This document shows, piece by piece, positions 21,764-35,005 of a DNA stretch of 64,000 bases. Every line of letters begins with the position of its first letter. Within the stretch, counting starts at the first letter, position 1. Under the pieces are notes generated by a model, which saw only the letters and a list, made by a program, of their open reading frames with translations, made no database searches and was not told the origin of the DNA. The DNA is from Romanomermis culicivorax (Eukaryota > Nematoda > Enoplea > Mermithida > Mermithidae). The stretch spans positions 535,191 through 599,190 of the forward strand of contig CAWUHX010000232.1 of the NCBI GenBank assembly GCA_963922205.1. The letters are read 5' to 3'. A program made the translations under genes and the position numbers.

Positions 21764-23829
21764 TTGAAATGCATGTCTTGGATTTCAGGCAACAGCCTGG
21801 CTTATTATTTAGAACTCACTGCAATGTTACCTCCATCAGAACCCCAAAACCCATTGAAGATCAGGGTATATGCATGGCAAAATGGATTTGGATTCGTGCC
21901 CTTACCATTCAGAGAATCAGAGGCAAAAGTCAAAACTGGTGAATACAAATCCATTTTAAAGGATGAAGCCTATAAAGTAAACCCTTATTATTACGTAATT
22001 TTTTACTTTTTAGGCTTTGAGACCTTAACACCTGGAATGCTGTACCCCATGATGGTAGATGCTAATCCAATGGATTATTGAACGATGTATGCACTGCATA
22101 ACCCTCTAGAAATCAGACGTGAATTTATTACCAATAGTTTCTGGGAGAGAACATTACCCTCCAACATGCCTAGGTATACTTCAACATATACTCCAGCTAG
22201 TGAGTTAGTCCCAAAATGCCACTAAATCGTCCTTCCATGTCCGAAACAGTACAAGCTGGAGGGCTACAACAAGTTAAAACTCAGCTGCCAGTGGCTGCAC
22301 CATTGGATAAAACGCAACAACTAGTGGTTATCACTGTAGCCCCACAGGCAGCTGCAGTCATAGTGGTTGTGCTGCTACAAGTTCAGCCAGCAGTAGCACA
22401 ACAAGTTACAGTAAGTCAGCTGCAGACAGCTGTAAAAACAGAACCAGTAGCTGTCACCAAAATGCAATCTGTGCTTCAGGCTCCAGCTGTGTTACCAGCT
22501 AAAATTAAACAGCTGTTGCCCAAGATAGGTGCTTCAGACTCTGAGTCTAGTTCAGAGGAGGAAGAAGGTGAAATTTTGGAACCAGCAAGCCAAACATTGG
22601 AGGATAAGGACTCCATGGGGGCTAAAACACAGCAGGAAGAAATAGAGGAGGCAAAAGTTCAAACTCTAATTCATAAAACAGCTGCAAAAATGTGGGGAAT
22701 AGATGTTAGACTGGATAAAATGCAGGAAACATCGCAAAAAAATGATGTCCAGTCCAAGGACACTAAAGCCCAGGACCTTCAAGCAAAACGTGAGGCCCTT
22801 CTGGCAAAGACACGAGAGCAGAAACCCTGGAGCAGCAGGAATGCCTGCGCCAGAAGGCGATACAGAAAAATTTGAAGGAGCAGTCATAATCTGATGATGG
22901 CTCAGATTCAGCTGTTGCAGCTATGGACATAATGGAGAGGTGAAGAAGGAATCCCAGGAGTTTATTCTCCTGAAAGAGTTCAGCAAAAGTTGGCTGAAGG
23001 TATGTGGGAAAGGTTTATTTGACAATTGGCCAAGGAAAAGGTTGAGTGTCGTGTTCGACTTAGCAAAGCCCACAAGTGTAGACAAGAGGCCCATCAACAG
23101 CTGCAAGAAAGGAATGTAACTGGATCTGAGAATAGAGCCTATGATACAGCTGAAGAGACAATGACCCCAGATGCCATGATGATGCAAAGGTTGCAGTCGG
23201 AGACCTCCAGAAGTCAAACAGTATTGGATATGCCTACCACATCCCCAACAAGGTATGCTCACATGCAATCTGTATCCAAAACCAGTGGAGAGGTAAGTAG
23301 TAAATCTGGCAAATCTGAATCGGTCTCATCAAGCTACACTGCCACTTACAAAAAATTTAAAATGAACAGGTGGGAAGTGTGTTGGTAAAGCCTGATTTTC
23401 AATCAGATGAAAAGTTGATCAAAATGTCAAACTTAATGTAGATGCTAGACCAGTGAGGGAAGCAACTTAATATGTCACTTCTGGTCAATTAGCAGAGACC
23501 CTTATTGATTAATGGGAATGGCAAAGGGAACAGAGGTGAATGATTTGGCCTATCTCTTTTGAAAATCCCAAGGTGGCCAATTATTTTGCCTTTGAGCACC
23601 AAGAACAGCCGATAATTTATAGAATGGTCAACAATGCCATGGCCAAAATCTACCGTAATTATCACCAGCAATTTCAAATGCAAGGTGGTTTTGTTGTAGT
23701 TTATTTCCACCAATTTGTAGGATTATGATCAAGTTTGTCATTTTCTCGAAGAGGGGCGCAAGTACAAAGTGGAGCGAGCAACACGGACCATCGAGAGACG
23801 TCTTACTGATGCACAAATCAGCAGGTGTG
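21764..23829 (+). pseudogene. Decayed coding region, unrecognised product
   Basis: Protein-like frames follow each other with stops and shifts. 21764-22081 has a compact domain ([16 protein letters not shown]). The same frame continues after a TGA ([13 protein letters not shown]). 22216-22875 is Gln/Val/Ala-rich with an acidic [16 protein letters not shown] stretch and a long charged helix ([14 protein letters not shown]). 23026-23388 is charged and Ser/Thr-rich. 23540-23820 has [14 protein letters not shown] and a basic helix (YKVERATRTIERRL) cut off at the LTR at 23830. Overall this resembles a capsid- or coat-like gene of a mobile element, but I do not recognise the family. Confidence 0.4.
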
Positions 23830-24210
23830 TGTTGGGTTTGCTCTTTTATTATTAGTATGATATGTTTTGCATTGGTCCGCCTCCCCATGCACAAAGAATA
23901 TTCGTGTTTTCCCCCCAGCACATGGGAGTTGTATATTGTTCTCCCCTACTCACATTTTGTATGCATAAGTGTTATCTTGTGTTAGTTAAAGATTGGAGAA
24001 GAACATCTCCTCACTCTCATTACCTAATTGAGAGACAAGTTAAGGAACTAGGTTTTCTTAATTTGTGGGGTAATTGTTGTTGGGTTTAAGTACACTAATT
24101 AAGTAAGTAATCGGGTAAGCCTGGGTGTAGGAAATATGTGCATTAAGGACGATTTCTGGAACCCACTCCTGCCCTCACTCTCAAAACCCAGATGACACTA
24201 AAATACAACA
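23830..24210 (+). repeat. Putative 5' LTR of the gypsy element
   Basis: The segment starts TGTTG and ends CAACA, a 5-bp inverted terminus, and is followed at once by TTGGTGACTG, which suits a primer-binding site. There is no second copy in the window, so the boundaries rest on these termini only. Confidence 0.5.
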
Positions 24211-24655
24211 TTGGTGACTGTTTGGCTTGCATGCATCTTTTCCACACAGTTGCACTGCATCTGACACCAGTCCCCAAGTCTGGAAAACTGACTATGCCAC
24301 TCTTGCGCCCAGGGTTACCATTCAGGCTTCTACAATTTGCGTAATAAGATGCTAAAAGTAAATCATACGCCGCCTGACCAAACATGCCTTCGGTCGCAAT
24401 CAAGCTTGCCAAATGCTTCTACCACAGCGCACCATACCTTGAATTTTAAAGAGACAATGCTGCCACCCACCACAAATCCCACACAAAGGGCCACACCACC
24501 CTTGGTAAGTCTCCCGCCTCCTAACCCACCCTTGTCACTTTCCAGCAACTCCTCGTTAGACAGGACTACCCAGGTACAAGCGCTGCACTGCACTGTCCCA
24601 GTCAAATTCGCTCAAACCACCATCTTCAGGTCAAGGTTCAACTACCACTACCCCC

Positions 24656-26690
24656 ATGTATGCTAGCATGCCAGCTGTATCTCAGATACTGCTGCCCAGA
24701 TCTGCCACACATGCCAATACCAATCCTACCATCACCCAAACAAATTCTTCAGATTCTTTCATCAATATTGACCCGCTGCTGGCCTCAGCCACCAACCAAG
24801 CACCCCCAAATGATCACCACAGCAGCTTGGCTAAAGCTAATGCAAACGAAGTCCACAACTTTCAATTAGAAGTGTGTGAGACCCTTGAGCAACTTAGCGT
24901 CACTGCCACGCGGATTACCAAAAATGTCCTGACAGTTAAAACTACCAATCAAATAATTGGCACTGTTTTGGACCAATTTCAAGCCCAACAATTACGCGTC
25001 GAATGCGAAATCCAAGAGCAAGTTCAAGTCACCAATGCGCATTTCGCCACCCTCGCCCAATGGATGCAACAACTAATTTCTGCAACAACTGTCGCTGCGG
25101 TAGCGTGTAACAACCCACCGACACCTAGACCATGGCCAGTGACCTCACCGTTTCAAGGCAAGGAGCCTTGTGATATCTATATCCCTAACAAGACTTTCCA
25201 TGAAACTGAAGTGGCTTTAGTTTTTGGCCATCCCCCAGCATGAGTTAAACCAATGACATCATCAACAGACACCTTGTACAACAACAAATTTTCTCATACC
25301 ACCCCCAGGGAAAATGAAATTTCCCACGCCACGCCTCAAAGACACCCACCGCCCGCAGTCAACCCATTCCACTTCTCAGACTACCCACACAAAATTATGA
25401 TCACCCGCAACCTCGTTTGGAATTGCCACGCACATCTCACCAAGAAGAAGACAGCCGAATCAAAACCATTGTCGATAATATGCACCCGCTGGTAATCAAT
25501 GGCTACACAACCAATAAACACCCCCTACGTTTCTTTATTGGCCTCAAAAACAAATTTGGATAGGACTCATCAAATCACATCAAGATGAGAACACTCCACT
25601 GCCTTACCTGGAACACGCCGAGCCATATGATCCAAGATATGATGGGGTAGGAAGATGCAAAAAATCTCCTGATGTTCCAATTGGCCCCCAACTGCAATCA
25701 AATGACCCTCAAGTGCAAACTCCCATCCATCACTCTGGAAGCTGGAGAGGAACCCACCGCGTTTTTAAGTAAGGTAATGACGTATGTTCAGCTATTGTAT
25801 CAGGATGAGGACCAAACTTTTCAGCACAAACAAGTAATTGACACATTTTTAACTAAAATGCCCGTTTTCTATCAATTGACTATCAGGGAGCAAGCAAAAA
25901 ATTTCACAAACATTCAACAATTGGTCAATGCTGTTGCAAAAGCCCCCAGCATACTCAACACCATGAAAGCCGAAATCGGGACTGCGGACCGATCTATCCT
26001 TGTGAATCAAGCCAAACCAGATGCACCCTCACCAGGATCACCCCAACCTTTCAATCGTCATTTTGACTGGTACGGCAGCACGGATCGCTCACAGGAACAC
26101 TACGGCAACTGCACACCTTCCGCTGATCACTGACTGCAAAATAGGATGCTGGCACCTAATAAATTTGTTTCCTTTCAACCAGGGCAAGCAAATCCCTTGC
26201 CACAACCACAACTGCAAACCGAGATGCTATTAGAACAACTGATCCAACACTGGGACCATGACTGCAAAGAATGCCAATCCCAACAATGCCCAGAAGAATA
26301 TCAATCGAATGCCAGCCACCAGCCTCCCCAGCCTCCTCGCCAGCAATCCCAACCACACAACAACTACAACAACCCTTTCGACCATCTCACAAGCTGCGAC
26401 CGACAGAGCCCTACTCAGTACCAATCAACAGGTCTTTGGTGCGATGCCCACAAATCCCGAAAACACAACACTGAAGATTGTGTCTGGCTCAAATGGCAAA
26501 ATGCTCAGCTGAATAACTGTCATGGCCCAAGCGGACCACCTTATGCCGCCTCACCATTGACACTCGATTTTTGCTCTAATTCAAATGATATGGGGGGACA
26601 ACGCAAATGGAGAGCGCGTTGTGGAGCACCCCCTCAAAGAGGTATCCTCCCCTGCGCCCCAACAACTATTATCACAAAGTGAACTCTTTT
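24656..26690 (+). pseudogene. Gypsy element Gag
   Basis: Broken frames encode an N-terminal Asn/Thr/Pro-rich region with a coiled-coil-like stretch (QFQAQQLRVECEIQEQVQV), a capsid-like region near 25672-26133 ([20 protein letters not shown]) and a C-terminal metal-binding motif WCDAHKSRKHNTEDC (CX2HX4HX4C) near 26440. The order and motif identify Gag. Several stops and shifts break it. Confidence 0.7.
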
Positions 26691-27088
26691 TCTCATCCTA
26701 ATGATCTTGTTCAGAATACCTAAGCCATAGACCTGAACACAAATTGCACGCCACCATGGGAGAAGCACATTCACTATAACTTATGTAACCATGCCAACAG
26801 ATTCGTCCCTCGCCAGTTCGCAATCTTCCAAATTTCAGCTAGCCCTCCCGGCTTTACCCCCTACTTCCATCATTCCTGGCACGGAAGTGCACACCAGTAG
26901 TCAAACAACATCTACCGCCAATATGGTTATTCCTTCTAAAGAAATTGCTTCTGCAACCCCCATAATTAGCCCAGGAATCATCTGCTGGAATGGGACAACC
27001 CGCGCCTTTCATGACCCATGCCACATTTGTTCATCCATTTGTCGAATCGACAACCTAAGGCCATCAACCAAGACATTCATATGAAAAT

Positions 27089-27408
27089 ATGCCTCCATGC
27101 GAGCTTTCCAAATACCAATTAAGCTTGGCACTGCCGAGGCCCATGCACTTATCGACACTGGCACCCAATGTTCTGTGTTGTCCTCAGGCCTCGTCAAGCG
27201 TGCTTTGGACAAACAATCACTTCAGCTCCCTATATGCGGCAAAATCAAAGTTGCCAATGATGCCATTGTCAAGGCCCATGGCCTAGTCCTAGTTATCATG
27301 GAGTCCACTTTCGGCAAACATATGATCAAATGCATAATTCTGGACCACGACAATAATGATCAATGTATCATCAGCACCGATTTCTTAGCACATCCTGACA
27401 TTCAATAG
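27089..27408 (+). pseudogene. Gypsy element protease
   Basis: A retropepsin domain with the active site ALIDTGTQCSVLS and the C-terminal motif CIISTDFL. It ends at a TAG at 27406-27408, beyond which the same frame goes on towards RT. Confidence 0.82.
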
Positions 27409-28059
27409 ATTCCTAACTTCAAAGATAATTACATCGAAATACAAGATTTCAGTCTACGGCTCAAAGTAATTGCATCAGTTCGCCTTCAAACAGAGCTATT
27501 CCTCAACACTGCACATGACAACATTCTGGAAGAAATCCCCAAAACAGAAAGAGTAAGTTTTCCTGACCATAAATCGGATACTTTCAGCCAACCAGAAGAA
27601 ATTGAAGCAGAACAACCTATACGGCAAGCTCAACCTAGTCCACACCAACTGCCACCATGGCGGCTGGAGGTCACAGAGTTCACCAAACCTATATTTCTTG
27701 TTGCTCAAGCATACATCTCTATTTGGCCAAATTGCCAGCAATGGGTAACTGGCACCATTTTCCCGTCCACAATTGCTACCATTCCTGATGTGATTGTCCA
27801 ACCATTGACCACCACTAGCATCGCCGCAGAATTCCCAATCGAGACTGTGACTGTCAACATCATAAACCCTAAATGCCCACTGCTGTTTGTTAACAACACG
27901 TCAAACAGCTTCAAGCTTCACCCTAACCAGCTCATCGCCATGGCAAAACACACGCTAGAATATGCCGAAATCTCCACGTATTGTCAAGTAGCATCTGCCG
28001 CCGCAGACCTCAATTTAATTGATCATGAACCACCTGCCCTCGAAAAATTGCTTCCATGA

Positions 28060-29560
28060 TACACTGACCAACAAAAATTGGATTTCGCCTTGAATAAAAT
28101 GACCACCAAAATGTACATCAACACCACCCAAAAAAATAAGGCCCTCCATATGCTCCGGGCAAACCGCAATGTTTTTAGCCTTCCTGGTGACAAACCGACT
28201 TTTACGAATGAATTGACCATCGGCATCGACACTGGACCTGCAAAACTGGTATCCCGCCACTATTACCCCATCCTGATGGAGCAAAGACCCATCATCCGCC
28301 ACCATATCCAAGAGATGCTTGACAATGACTTTATTGAACCGTCCCACTTGTCCTGGGCCGTGCCCCTATTTCTCGTTAAAAAGAAAGAAGGCTCCTGGCG
28401 CCCCTTCATTGACTACCGTGGAATCAATGAAATTATGCCCAGCCACAAATTTATGATCCCACACATTGAGGACTACTTGGAGGTTATGGGACAAGCAAAA
28501 TTCTTCACCATGCTCGATCTCAAAGCTGGGTACTGGCAAGTACCACTTGACAATGACTCCCGTGATAAAACAACCTTCATCTGCCAAGAAGGTTTGTTTT
28601 GGTTCAAAGTCTTGCCATTCAGTTTGAAAAACATGCTTATCGAATTTCAAAGTCTAATCGAATGAATTCTCTGTCCGTATATTAAAACTTGCCTCCTTTA
28701 TATTGACAATACTATCGTTTTTTCCAATTCGTTTGAAGAACACCTAGAACATTTGCAAATTATTTTTGATGCCCTCAGCATGGCCAACTTAAAGTTTGGC
28801 CCCGATAAATGTGAATTCTTGCCACGGCAAGTGAAATTCCTGGGACATCTCCTTAATGCCGAAGGTATTGCCACCGATCCCAACAAAGTCAAAGCAATTA
28901 TGGAGTATGAATTTCCCTGAACAAAAAAAGGCATGCAAAGCTTTTTAGGACTGGTGCAATGGTGCAAACATTTCATCCTGCAATTGGCGACCCTATCAAA
29001 TCTGCTTCATGCGCTCTTCCACCATGATTCTAACTATCAATTTAATGACGATCACAAAATCCCTTTGGAAGGTATCAAGAATACTTTAACTTCCTCGCCT
29101 TTCCTCAGCTACCCAGTATACGATGGCAAAGCTCAATTCATCATACAAACTGACGCCAGTATGACTGCCATCAGAGCAATCTTGTACCAGGAAAACAGCC
29201 ATGATCAATGGGTTATCACCTACAACAGCCGAGCGCTCACTGACACAGAGACTCGATACAGTACAACGGAATGTGAATGCCTTGCCATTGTCTACGGTTT
29301 TCGGATGTATCGCCACTTCGTATATGGTCAAAAAGTCATATTTCGTACTGATCACAAGCTGCTGGAATGGCTCAAAGAAGAAAAACACCACAACTTGGGA
29401 CTCCAACGTTTCGCCACCAATCTTCAAGATTAGGATTACAAAGTCAAATATGTCATAGGTAAAGACAATGCGTGCGCTGATTTCTTGTCTCCAAAACATT
29501 ACCCCGAGAAACCACTGGCTCCACGTATCAAAGATTAAGCCACCAAAATTTTTCGCCCCA
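28060..29560 (+). pseudogene. Gypsy element RT and RNase H, inactive
   Basis: RT blocks run in order: [52 protein letters not shown], then YIDN at 28699-28710 in place of YIDD, then KCEFLPRQVKFLGH. RNase H follows with IIQTDAS, YSTTECECLAIV and FRTDHKLLEW. Stops lie at 28057-28059, 28663-28665, 28918-28920 and 29431-29433. The Asp to Asn change in the active site and the stops make it non-functional. Confidence 0.9.
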
Positions 29561-29649
29561 ATTTCCACCCTGCTGGTGCATTATCAGACACTGTCTGGAC
29601 GACCACTGATATACTCCCAGTAGCAGCCTGGCCACACAACAAAATTGAT

Positions 29650-30010
29650 GCAGACTTCAACACTGTCACCCATGCGATGACAAAGAAACCCATCAGTCAA
29701 CCCACACTCTCCAATCACATGCCATTGGCTGCCAACCAGGTGCCTCCCCTGGTTGAAGCCATAACCCTCGCCTCCCACGAAAAAGTCAAACAAGCACAAG
29801 CAACCGATCCCACCATTACCAAAATCATCGCCACTCTCCAAACCGGCAATGCCGCGAAACACCCTCCTGTTTTCTTCACCAACAGTCTCTTGTAGGGCCG
29901 TGTCAGAGACAACCACCAGCTTGTCCTCCCGGCATCTATGGTCGACCAAACACTCCACCAATTCCATAGTGCATAAAGATTCATTCATCACGGATAAATG
30001 GCCATGGCAC
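29650..30010 (+). pseudogene. Gypsy element integrase N-terminal fragment
   Basis: After the RNase H end comes a typical pre-integrase helix ([16 protein letters not shown]) and the segment LVLPASMVDQTLHQFHSA, which leads into the H-H-C-C domain. The sequence departs near 30010, before the two cysteines. This marks a 3' truncation. Confidence 0.65.
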
Positions 30011-30114
30011 CAAGCCTCAGAAGTAAGTTGTAGTTTATAAATTTCTTTCCGATTTTGTGTGTAAAAAAATTATGTATATTTGCAGTTATATTGTTTGCCT
30101 GATAAATTCGGTAG

Positions 30115-31560
30115 GAAAAAAACAGAGTATACTTGCTTGGATGTTGCCAAGCTAAAAAGAAAGGGGTGGAGTAGGTTTTTAGGAACTTGGGTGAGAGTTT
30201 CAAAAATCCAGTTTTTTAATGTTGGATTTTCATTCTTTTTCATTAAAAATTTTCCATGTTTGTGAGAAGGTATATTCTGCAGCTTTGCGCATTTGGTCCT
30301 CCCATAGAATTGTGTCAAGTACAATAAAATTTTTTTCAATGAAAATTATATGCAATCATGCTGATGACAGCTGACTTCACTCAAATGTACATATGGTAAA
30401 CCAATAGCATTCTAACTCCTGACCGATTCGAAACTCCTGTCTCTCACTCTAGCTAAAAAATAGCGAGGGAGGCATATTATAGCCATTCAAAGTGCTATAA
30501 AAAACCTGGGGTTGGTTGCACTAACCCAGCCTGAGGATAATGTCAGTATTGGGATTGAATTGCTGATCCTTAGTTTTAGCTAATCCCAATGACGAGATTA
30601 GTTTCTTGTAGTTGCACAAAAAGTTTCCACTTCAGGATTCCTTAATACTAGGGTTTATGCTCGAGTTCGGGAATTGCAGATATTTTTTTTATTTGCTTCT
30701 TCAGACATAAAAAATTATGAAAAGTTTTAGTGCAACCCGACATCTAGAGCTGGTGATAATCTTGACATTGAGCATGGGATTATCCTGATGACGTTGATTT
30801 TATACGAACTTGAGATAATCGTCATGTTAGTGTGGTCGCTGAAACTGAGATGGATCTTTTTTTGTTTGAAAATATCCTGAGCTCAAGCTTAGACCCATTT
30901 AGTGCAACTGGGTTCTGGTTACAGTCTGGGCATCATCTGCAAATGGACCAACAGGATAAAACATACAAAAATGATTGTCAAAAGCTTCTGATTCAAGCAA
31001 GCCTATAATATAATATATAGGCCCTATATCATGTTGACACAACTGCAAATTTTTCTTCATCTGCACAATTTGAATGCTTGGAATTGGTTCACACAATTGA
31101 CTTAGCTCCAAGACATTGTGCTGTAACTTTTTCTCAAAAATACTAAGCTGGATTTTGTGAGCTCACTTCCCATGGTGAATTACTGTTTTATGGACAATAT
31201 GCAAATTTAGTAAAAATGTCTATTCAGTTGCAAGCGCACATGTGTGCGAAGGAAGGAGGATATGGGAGTGCATACTTCAAGAGTTTTGAAATCGGAAAAT
31301 TTTCCACATGAAAAGAAAACGTCAAAAACCCAGCCCTTTACGCTACTCAAAATTTTGGAGCTGCACATGTATGGTTAGGTGTATTGATGCACTCAGCAAC
31401 AGAATATACTTTTCCACAGTCATGAAAAATTTTTTAATGAGAAAGAATGAAAATCCAATATTACAAAAGAAGGTTTTTTAAACCCTCACCCAAGTTCCCA
31501 AAAACCTAGTCCACCCCTTTTTCTAGCTTGGCCACTATCTCAGCAAGTATATTCTCTTTC
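30115..31560. mobile_element. Non-autonomous element with about 180-bp inverted repeats
   Basis: 30115-30295 and 31385-31560 are inverted copies, sharing AGTATACTTGCTTGG-like ends, an AAGGGGTGGAGTAGG block, AACTTGGGTGAGAG and a TTCATTCTTTTTCATTAAA stretch. The 1.1 kb between them has no ORF. This looks like a MITE or foldback derivative of a DNA transposon. I found no clear target duplication. Confidence 0.75.
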
Positions 31561-31773
31561 CTCTGCCCCATCGGGGCATTTTACAACAAACTAGTCCAAC
31601 CTTTTTTATTGGGCCTCAATCGCCCGTGAAATTCATCATAGAAGCACATAGAATTTTTAAATTTTGCCATCTTCACATCAAAGAAAACATAGAATCTTAA
31701 AGTCACAAATTCTCACTTTCGGTGAAAGTAAAAGATGTTTAAACTGTATAGGACTTGAAACATGTTGTAAACA

Positions 31774-32060
31774 GAGTGTAAAGTGACCATATCAATTGAA
31801 TTCCCCATGGTCAAGAACCCCTCAAACCAAAAAATCACTGAAATGTACACTCAAAATGATTTTCTGTGTAAAGTGATCACAGCCAGTGAATTTTCTGTGG
31901 TCGAAAACCCATGCCACCAAAAAATTATGAAAACACATCTGTTTACACTAAGGATAATTTTTTGTGTAAAGTGAACATGTCTATTGAATTCGACATGATG
32001 GAAAACACTTACATCCCGAAAATCCCAATAAGGTGGCTGGTTCAATTGAAACCTTAAAAA
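31774..32060. repeat. Three imperfect tandem units of about 90-98 bp
   Basis: Units start with GTGTAAAGTGA near 31774, 31866 and 31964. Each continues with a GAATT(C/T) segment, a GAAAACCC-like segment and an ACCAAAAAAT-like segment. No coding function. Confidence 0.7.
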
Positions 32061-32119
32061 ATTCTGGCATTGTAGTGCATTATGGGGCAAAAAAATTTTT
32101 TTGAAGCTATATGTATTAT

Positions 32120-32600
32120 ATTACAAATTGCTGGACTTGGCTTTTGGCAGGTGATACATATCCTACAGTATGATCACATTATGTGATGTGCAAGTACGAG
32201 TGATTCATACTTATCATCTAATATGATGTGCAAGTACGATGTAATGCATTCATTACAGTATGATCACATGACATGATGTACAGGTACATTTCATGTACCG
32301 CATTGTACAGGAAAGTTCTAGAACCTTCCACAATATTCTATAATATTCTTTTATATTTTACAAGGTTCTGGAACGTTCCGTGATCTTCTGTGACACTATA
32401 TAAGGTGTGTTGTTTTGTACATTCATTCATTTTATTTATTGTATTATTTAGTATTTGGATGTTATTTAGCACTTGGATATATTTATGTTGTGTTAGTTAG
32501 CCTTCTCAGCTATTTAACAGCTATTATTCCAGTTACATATTTACCAATTATCCTAAGGCTAATCTATTTTCAACTTAGTCCATGACACAACACTGGGACT
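32120..32600 (+). promoter_or_regulatory. Promoter-like block, perhaps a solo LTR, with heat-shock elements and TATA box
   Basis: Two perfect three-part heat-shock elements of the form nTTCnnGAAnnTTCn lie at 32315-32329 and 32365-32379. TATATAAG follows at 32397-32404, 17 bp after the second. Upstream, ATGATGTGCAAGTACGA-like and TACAGTATGATCACAT-like pairs are repeated. No ORF follows, which suits a solo LTR or an old promoter better than a host gene. The ends are not defined. Confidence 0.5.
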
Positions 32601-34100
32601 TTGGACCACAGTATAATTGAACTGAGACTCTATTACCCCCACAATGCTTAGGCTGAATTATGGAGCTTGGATATAACACACCCATTGTGGGGTATGGAAC
32701 TGGGGGCTCTTCAAAAAGAATTTTTGAGGTCCCACTGAGCACCACTTGCGTATAGAGGCGACATGATAACAGGCACTCCATAGTTTTCCCCTATACACGA
32801 AATTATGAAAAAAAAGTTCTAGCTCCTACCATTTTGGCTCTAAGAGGGGACCTGAATTTTGGGGGCCAAGTATATTATAGGTTGATGCTATCGCGCCACC
32901 TGTGATTCTGCATGAAGAAAAAGTCGAAAGTTTCATAGTAAACCATGTTTTGTAAATCAAAAATTGACAATTTTATTTTTTGACTAAATTATTATGTAGT
33001 TCTTTGTAGATTCCATCAATAAAATGAGTTTTGATCATTTTTGTTAAGCAACTAAAGGTTAATAAGCTTTCGGAGACATTATAAGCTTTCCAATGCAAAG
33101 CGAAGTTCTCCATTCATTTGAGCTTTAGTCATTTTTTGTAACCAATCGGTCTTCTCACCCTAAACCATCTCATTTTTGGCATTTAAATTTCATAATTGTG
33201 TAAAATAGAAAATAGGATCAGAAATTTTTGAGTCAGGTAATAGACCTTTGTGCTCCGTATCTAATTAGTGCTCAACAATAAATTAGCTTTGTTCCAGGTT
33301 CGATATATTTGTAGAGCTTGAGAGTTTGGCCAGGATTCGGATCCCGCTTGAATACGCTGCACTATGCCTGAAAACAGACTGATGAGGCGCAGTGGAGTAA
33401 AAGGACATAAGTCCAGGGAAGGGCTAAAAGGCAATTGCATGAATTCCGGGTTGCGACCATACATGCATGTGGGGGGTTGAGGGTTTTGACCACAGCAGAT
33501 TCTTGCTGACCTTCATCAGATTTGACCCTCCCAACCATGATTGAGATGATGAGGGAAAATGAACAAGAAAGAAGAGAAGGTCATCACAAAAATGCGGATG
33601 ATGCTGTAGTTTAACTTCTGAACAAAACATTACTTGATTCCACAGACGTAACATAAAACTTTAAAAAGTGCTGTCTAAGCAAATAATTTCATATATCTGA
33701 CCAATAAAGGTTGAAAAATATGCTGCTTGGATCTTAGAAGACCTTTCTTTTCATTATCAAAAACGAAAAAAAATTTCGATTGCACCCCTTGTCCTGACTG
33801 ACTCCCAGCAAAATTTCCATGCTGTGCATGTATGGTTGCAGCTACTATTCCCGCAGCTATGTCTGATGTCAAATGGCACTAATTGAAGTGCAACAAAAGT
33901 TTATTAATGAAGGATGACAATAAAATACTAAATGAGGCAAAAATAGACAACTGAGAGTTTTAGGGCTCATCGGGAACCTGAGTAGTGTCTAAAACGCACC
34001 AACATTGGACGGGCTGCACGTACACACGAGAGGCGAGATAGAATGCACAAAATGCAAAAGTTCTCAGAAAACGCTCTCGAACGAACACACTATATCCTGA
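32600..34100. other. No gene seen
   Basis: Mixed AT-rich sequence with short fortuitous frames on both strands. None has a recognisable domain or convincing exon structure. Confidence 0.45.
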
Positions 34101-34101
34101 G

Positions 34102-34338
34102 GGTCGTTTATACTTGCCTTTTCCGACTAAACGGAATGGAATGGATTGCCAACAGCTTGAAACGTTCAGCCTGAAAATCAACTTTATCGCAAAGGATGAC
34201 TGCAATTTTCTACAAAACGACCAACAGTAACTTCCAACTGGACTGGATGGAACGAACATTTCCCTTTCGTTCTGTAACGTTGGGTCGATTGCATTCCATT
34301 CCGTTCTGTTCTGCCGAAAAAGGCAAGTATAAATGACC
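34102..34338. mobile_element. Small MITE-like element
   Basis: About 45-bp terminal inverted repeats with GGTCRTTTATACTTGCCTTTT at each end enclose about 150 bp. The inner parts of the arms share CGGAATGGAATG. There is no ORF. It is a short non-autonomous DNA element. Confidence 0.7.
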
Positions 34339-34769
34339 TTTATCATACAGTTTTGGTCAAATTTCAACTACGAAAACAAGAAAAGATTTTTATGGAAACA
34401 TAAGTGATACAATTTGTATTTGATTTTATCGCGAAAAACATGAAAATGCAGGTAAACCAACACGCAAAACTGTAATATAAGCGATTAGAATTGATGTAAA
34501 TTAGTGATGTATAATATGTGGACCTTATTAATGTACATAATTTCATTTCTTCGTGAAGTACTTTCGAATATGTGTGGTTTTCCGTCTTGTAGCCGCTATG
34601 TACATTTTTCTCAAGTGTTAGATAAATATTTTGTTTTTTTTCCTGCATGACCAAATTATCACATAATAATAATCTCACATAATAATATCATACATCAGCA
34701 TCTTGTTTTGTAAGAAATCCTACTCGAGTCACATGAAAATGTATGTTCGCAAGAAATATAGTACACCTG

Positions 34770-35005
34770 GGCCCGGTTTCACCACAATTTTACGAGTCTA
34801 CGAGTACTACGAGTGATGAATTCTAGGAGTAAATGAGTTTCACCAGCTTCACTCGTGCTACAGGTGATGAGATGCAACTTATGGGCGACGGACAACAAGT
34901 TAGGAAGAACACAATTTGTGCTACGGCTGACGTGCTTTGAGTTACGAGTCCGTAGTAGGAGTGTTTCACCATGTTTTTCGTAGGACTCGTAAAATGATTA
35001 TTTTA
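34770..35005. mobile_element. Possible MITE starting with a GGCCCGGTTTCACCA-like end
   Basis: ATTTTACGAGTCTACGA near 34787 and the reverse complement of TCGTAGGACTCGTAAAAT near 34978 form inverted repeats. ACGAGT and TTTCACCA recur inside. Boundaries are approximate. Confidence 0.45.

Larger units (their letters stand above)
23830..30010 (+). mobile_element. Decayed Ty3/gypsy element, 3' truncated
   Basis: A putative 5' LTR (23830-24210) is followed by a primer-binding site, Gag, protease, RT, RNase H and the first part of integrase. At least seven in-frame stops are present and the catalytic YIDD is changed to YIDN. The integrase breaks off near 30010 after the start of the zinc-binding domain, and no 3' LTR follows. 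There is no env and it is not closely related to elements A-C. The order protease-RT-RNase H-integrase is that of Ty3/gypsy. Confidence 0.85.

Noticed and set aside
33424-34367. Minus-strand short ORFs as exons
   Set aside because: They overlap MITE-like sequence, have no matching splice phases and no recognisable domain.
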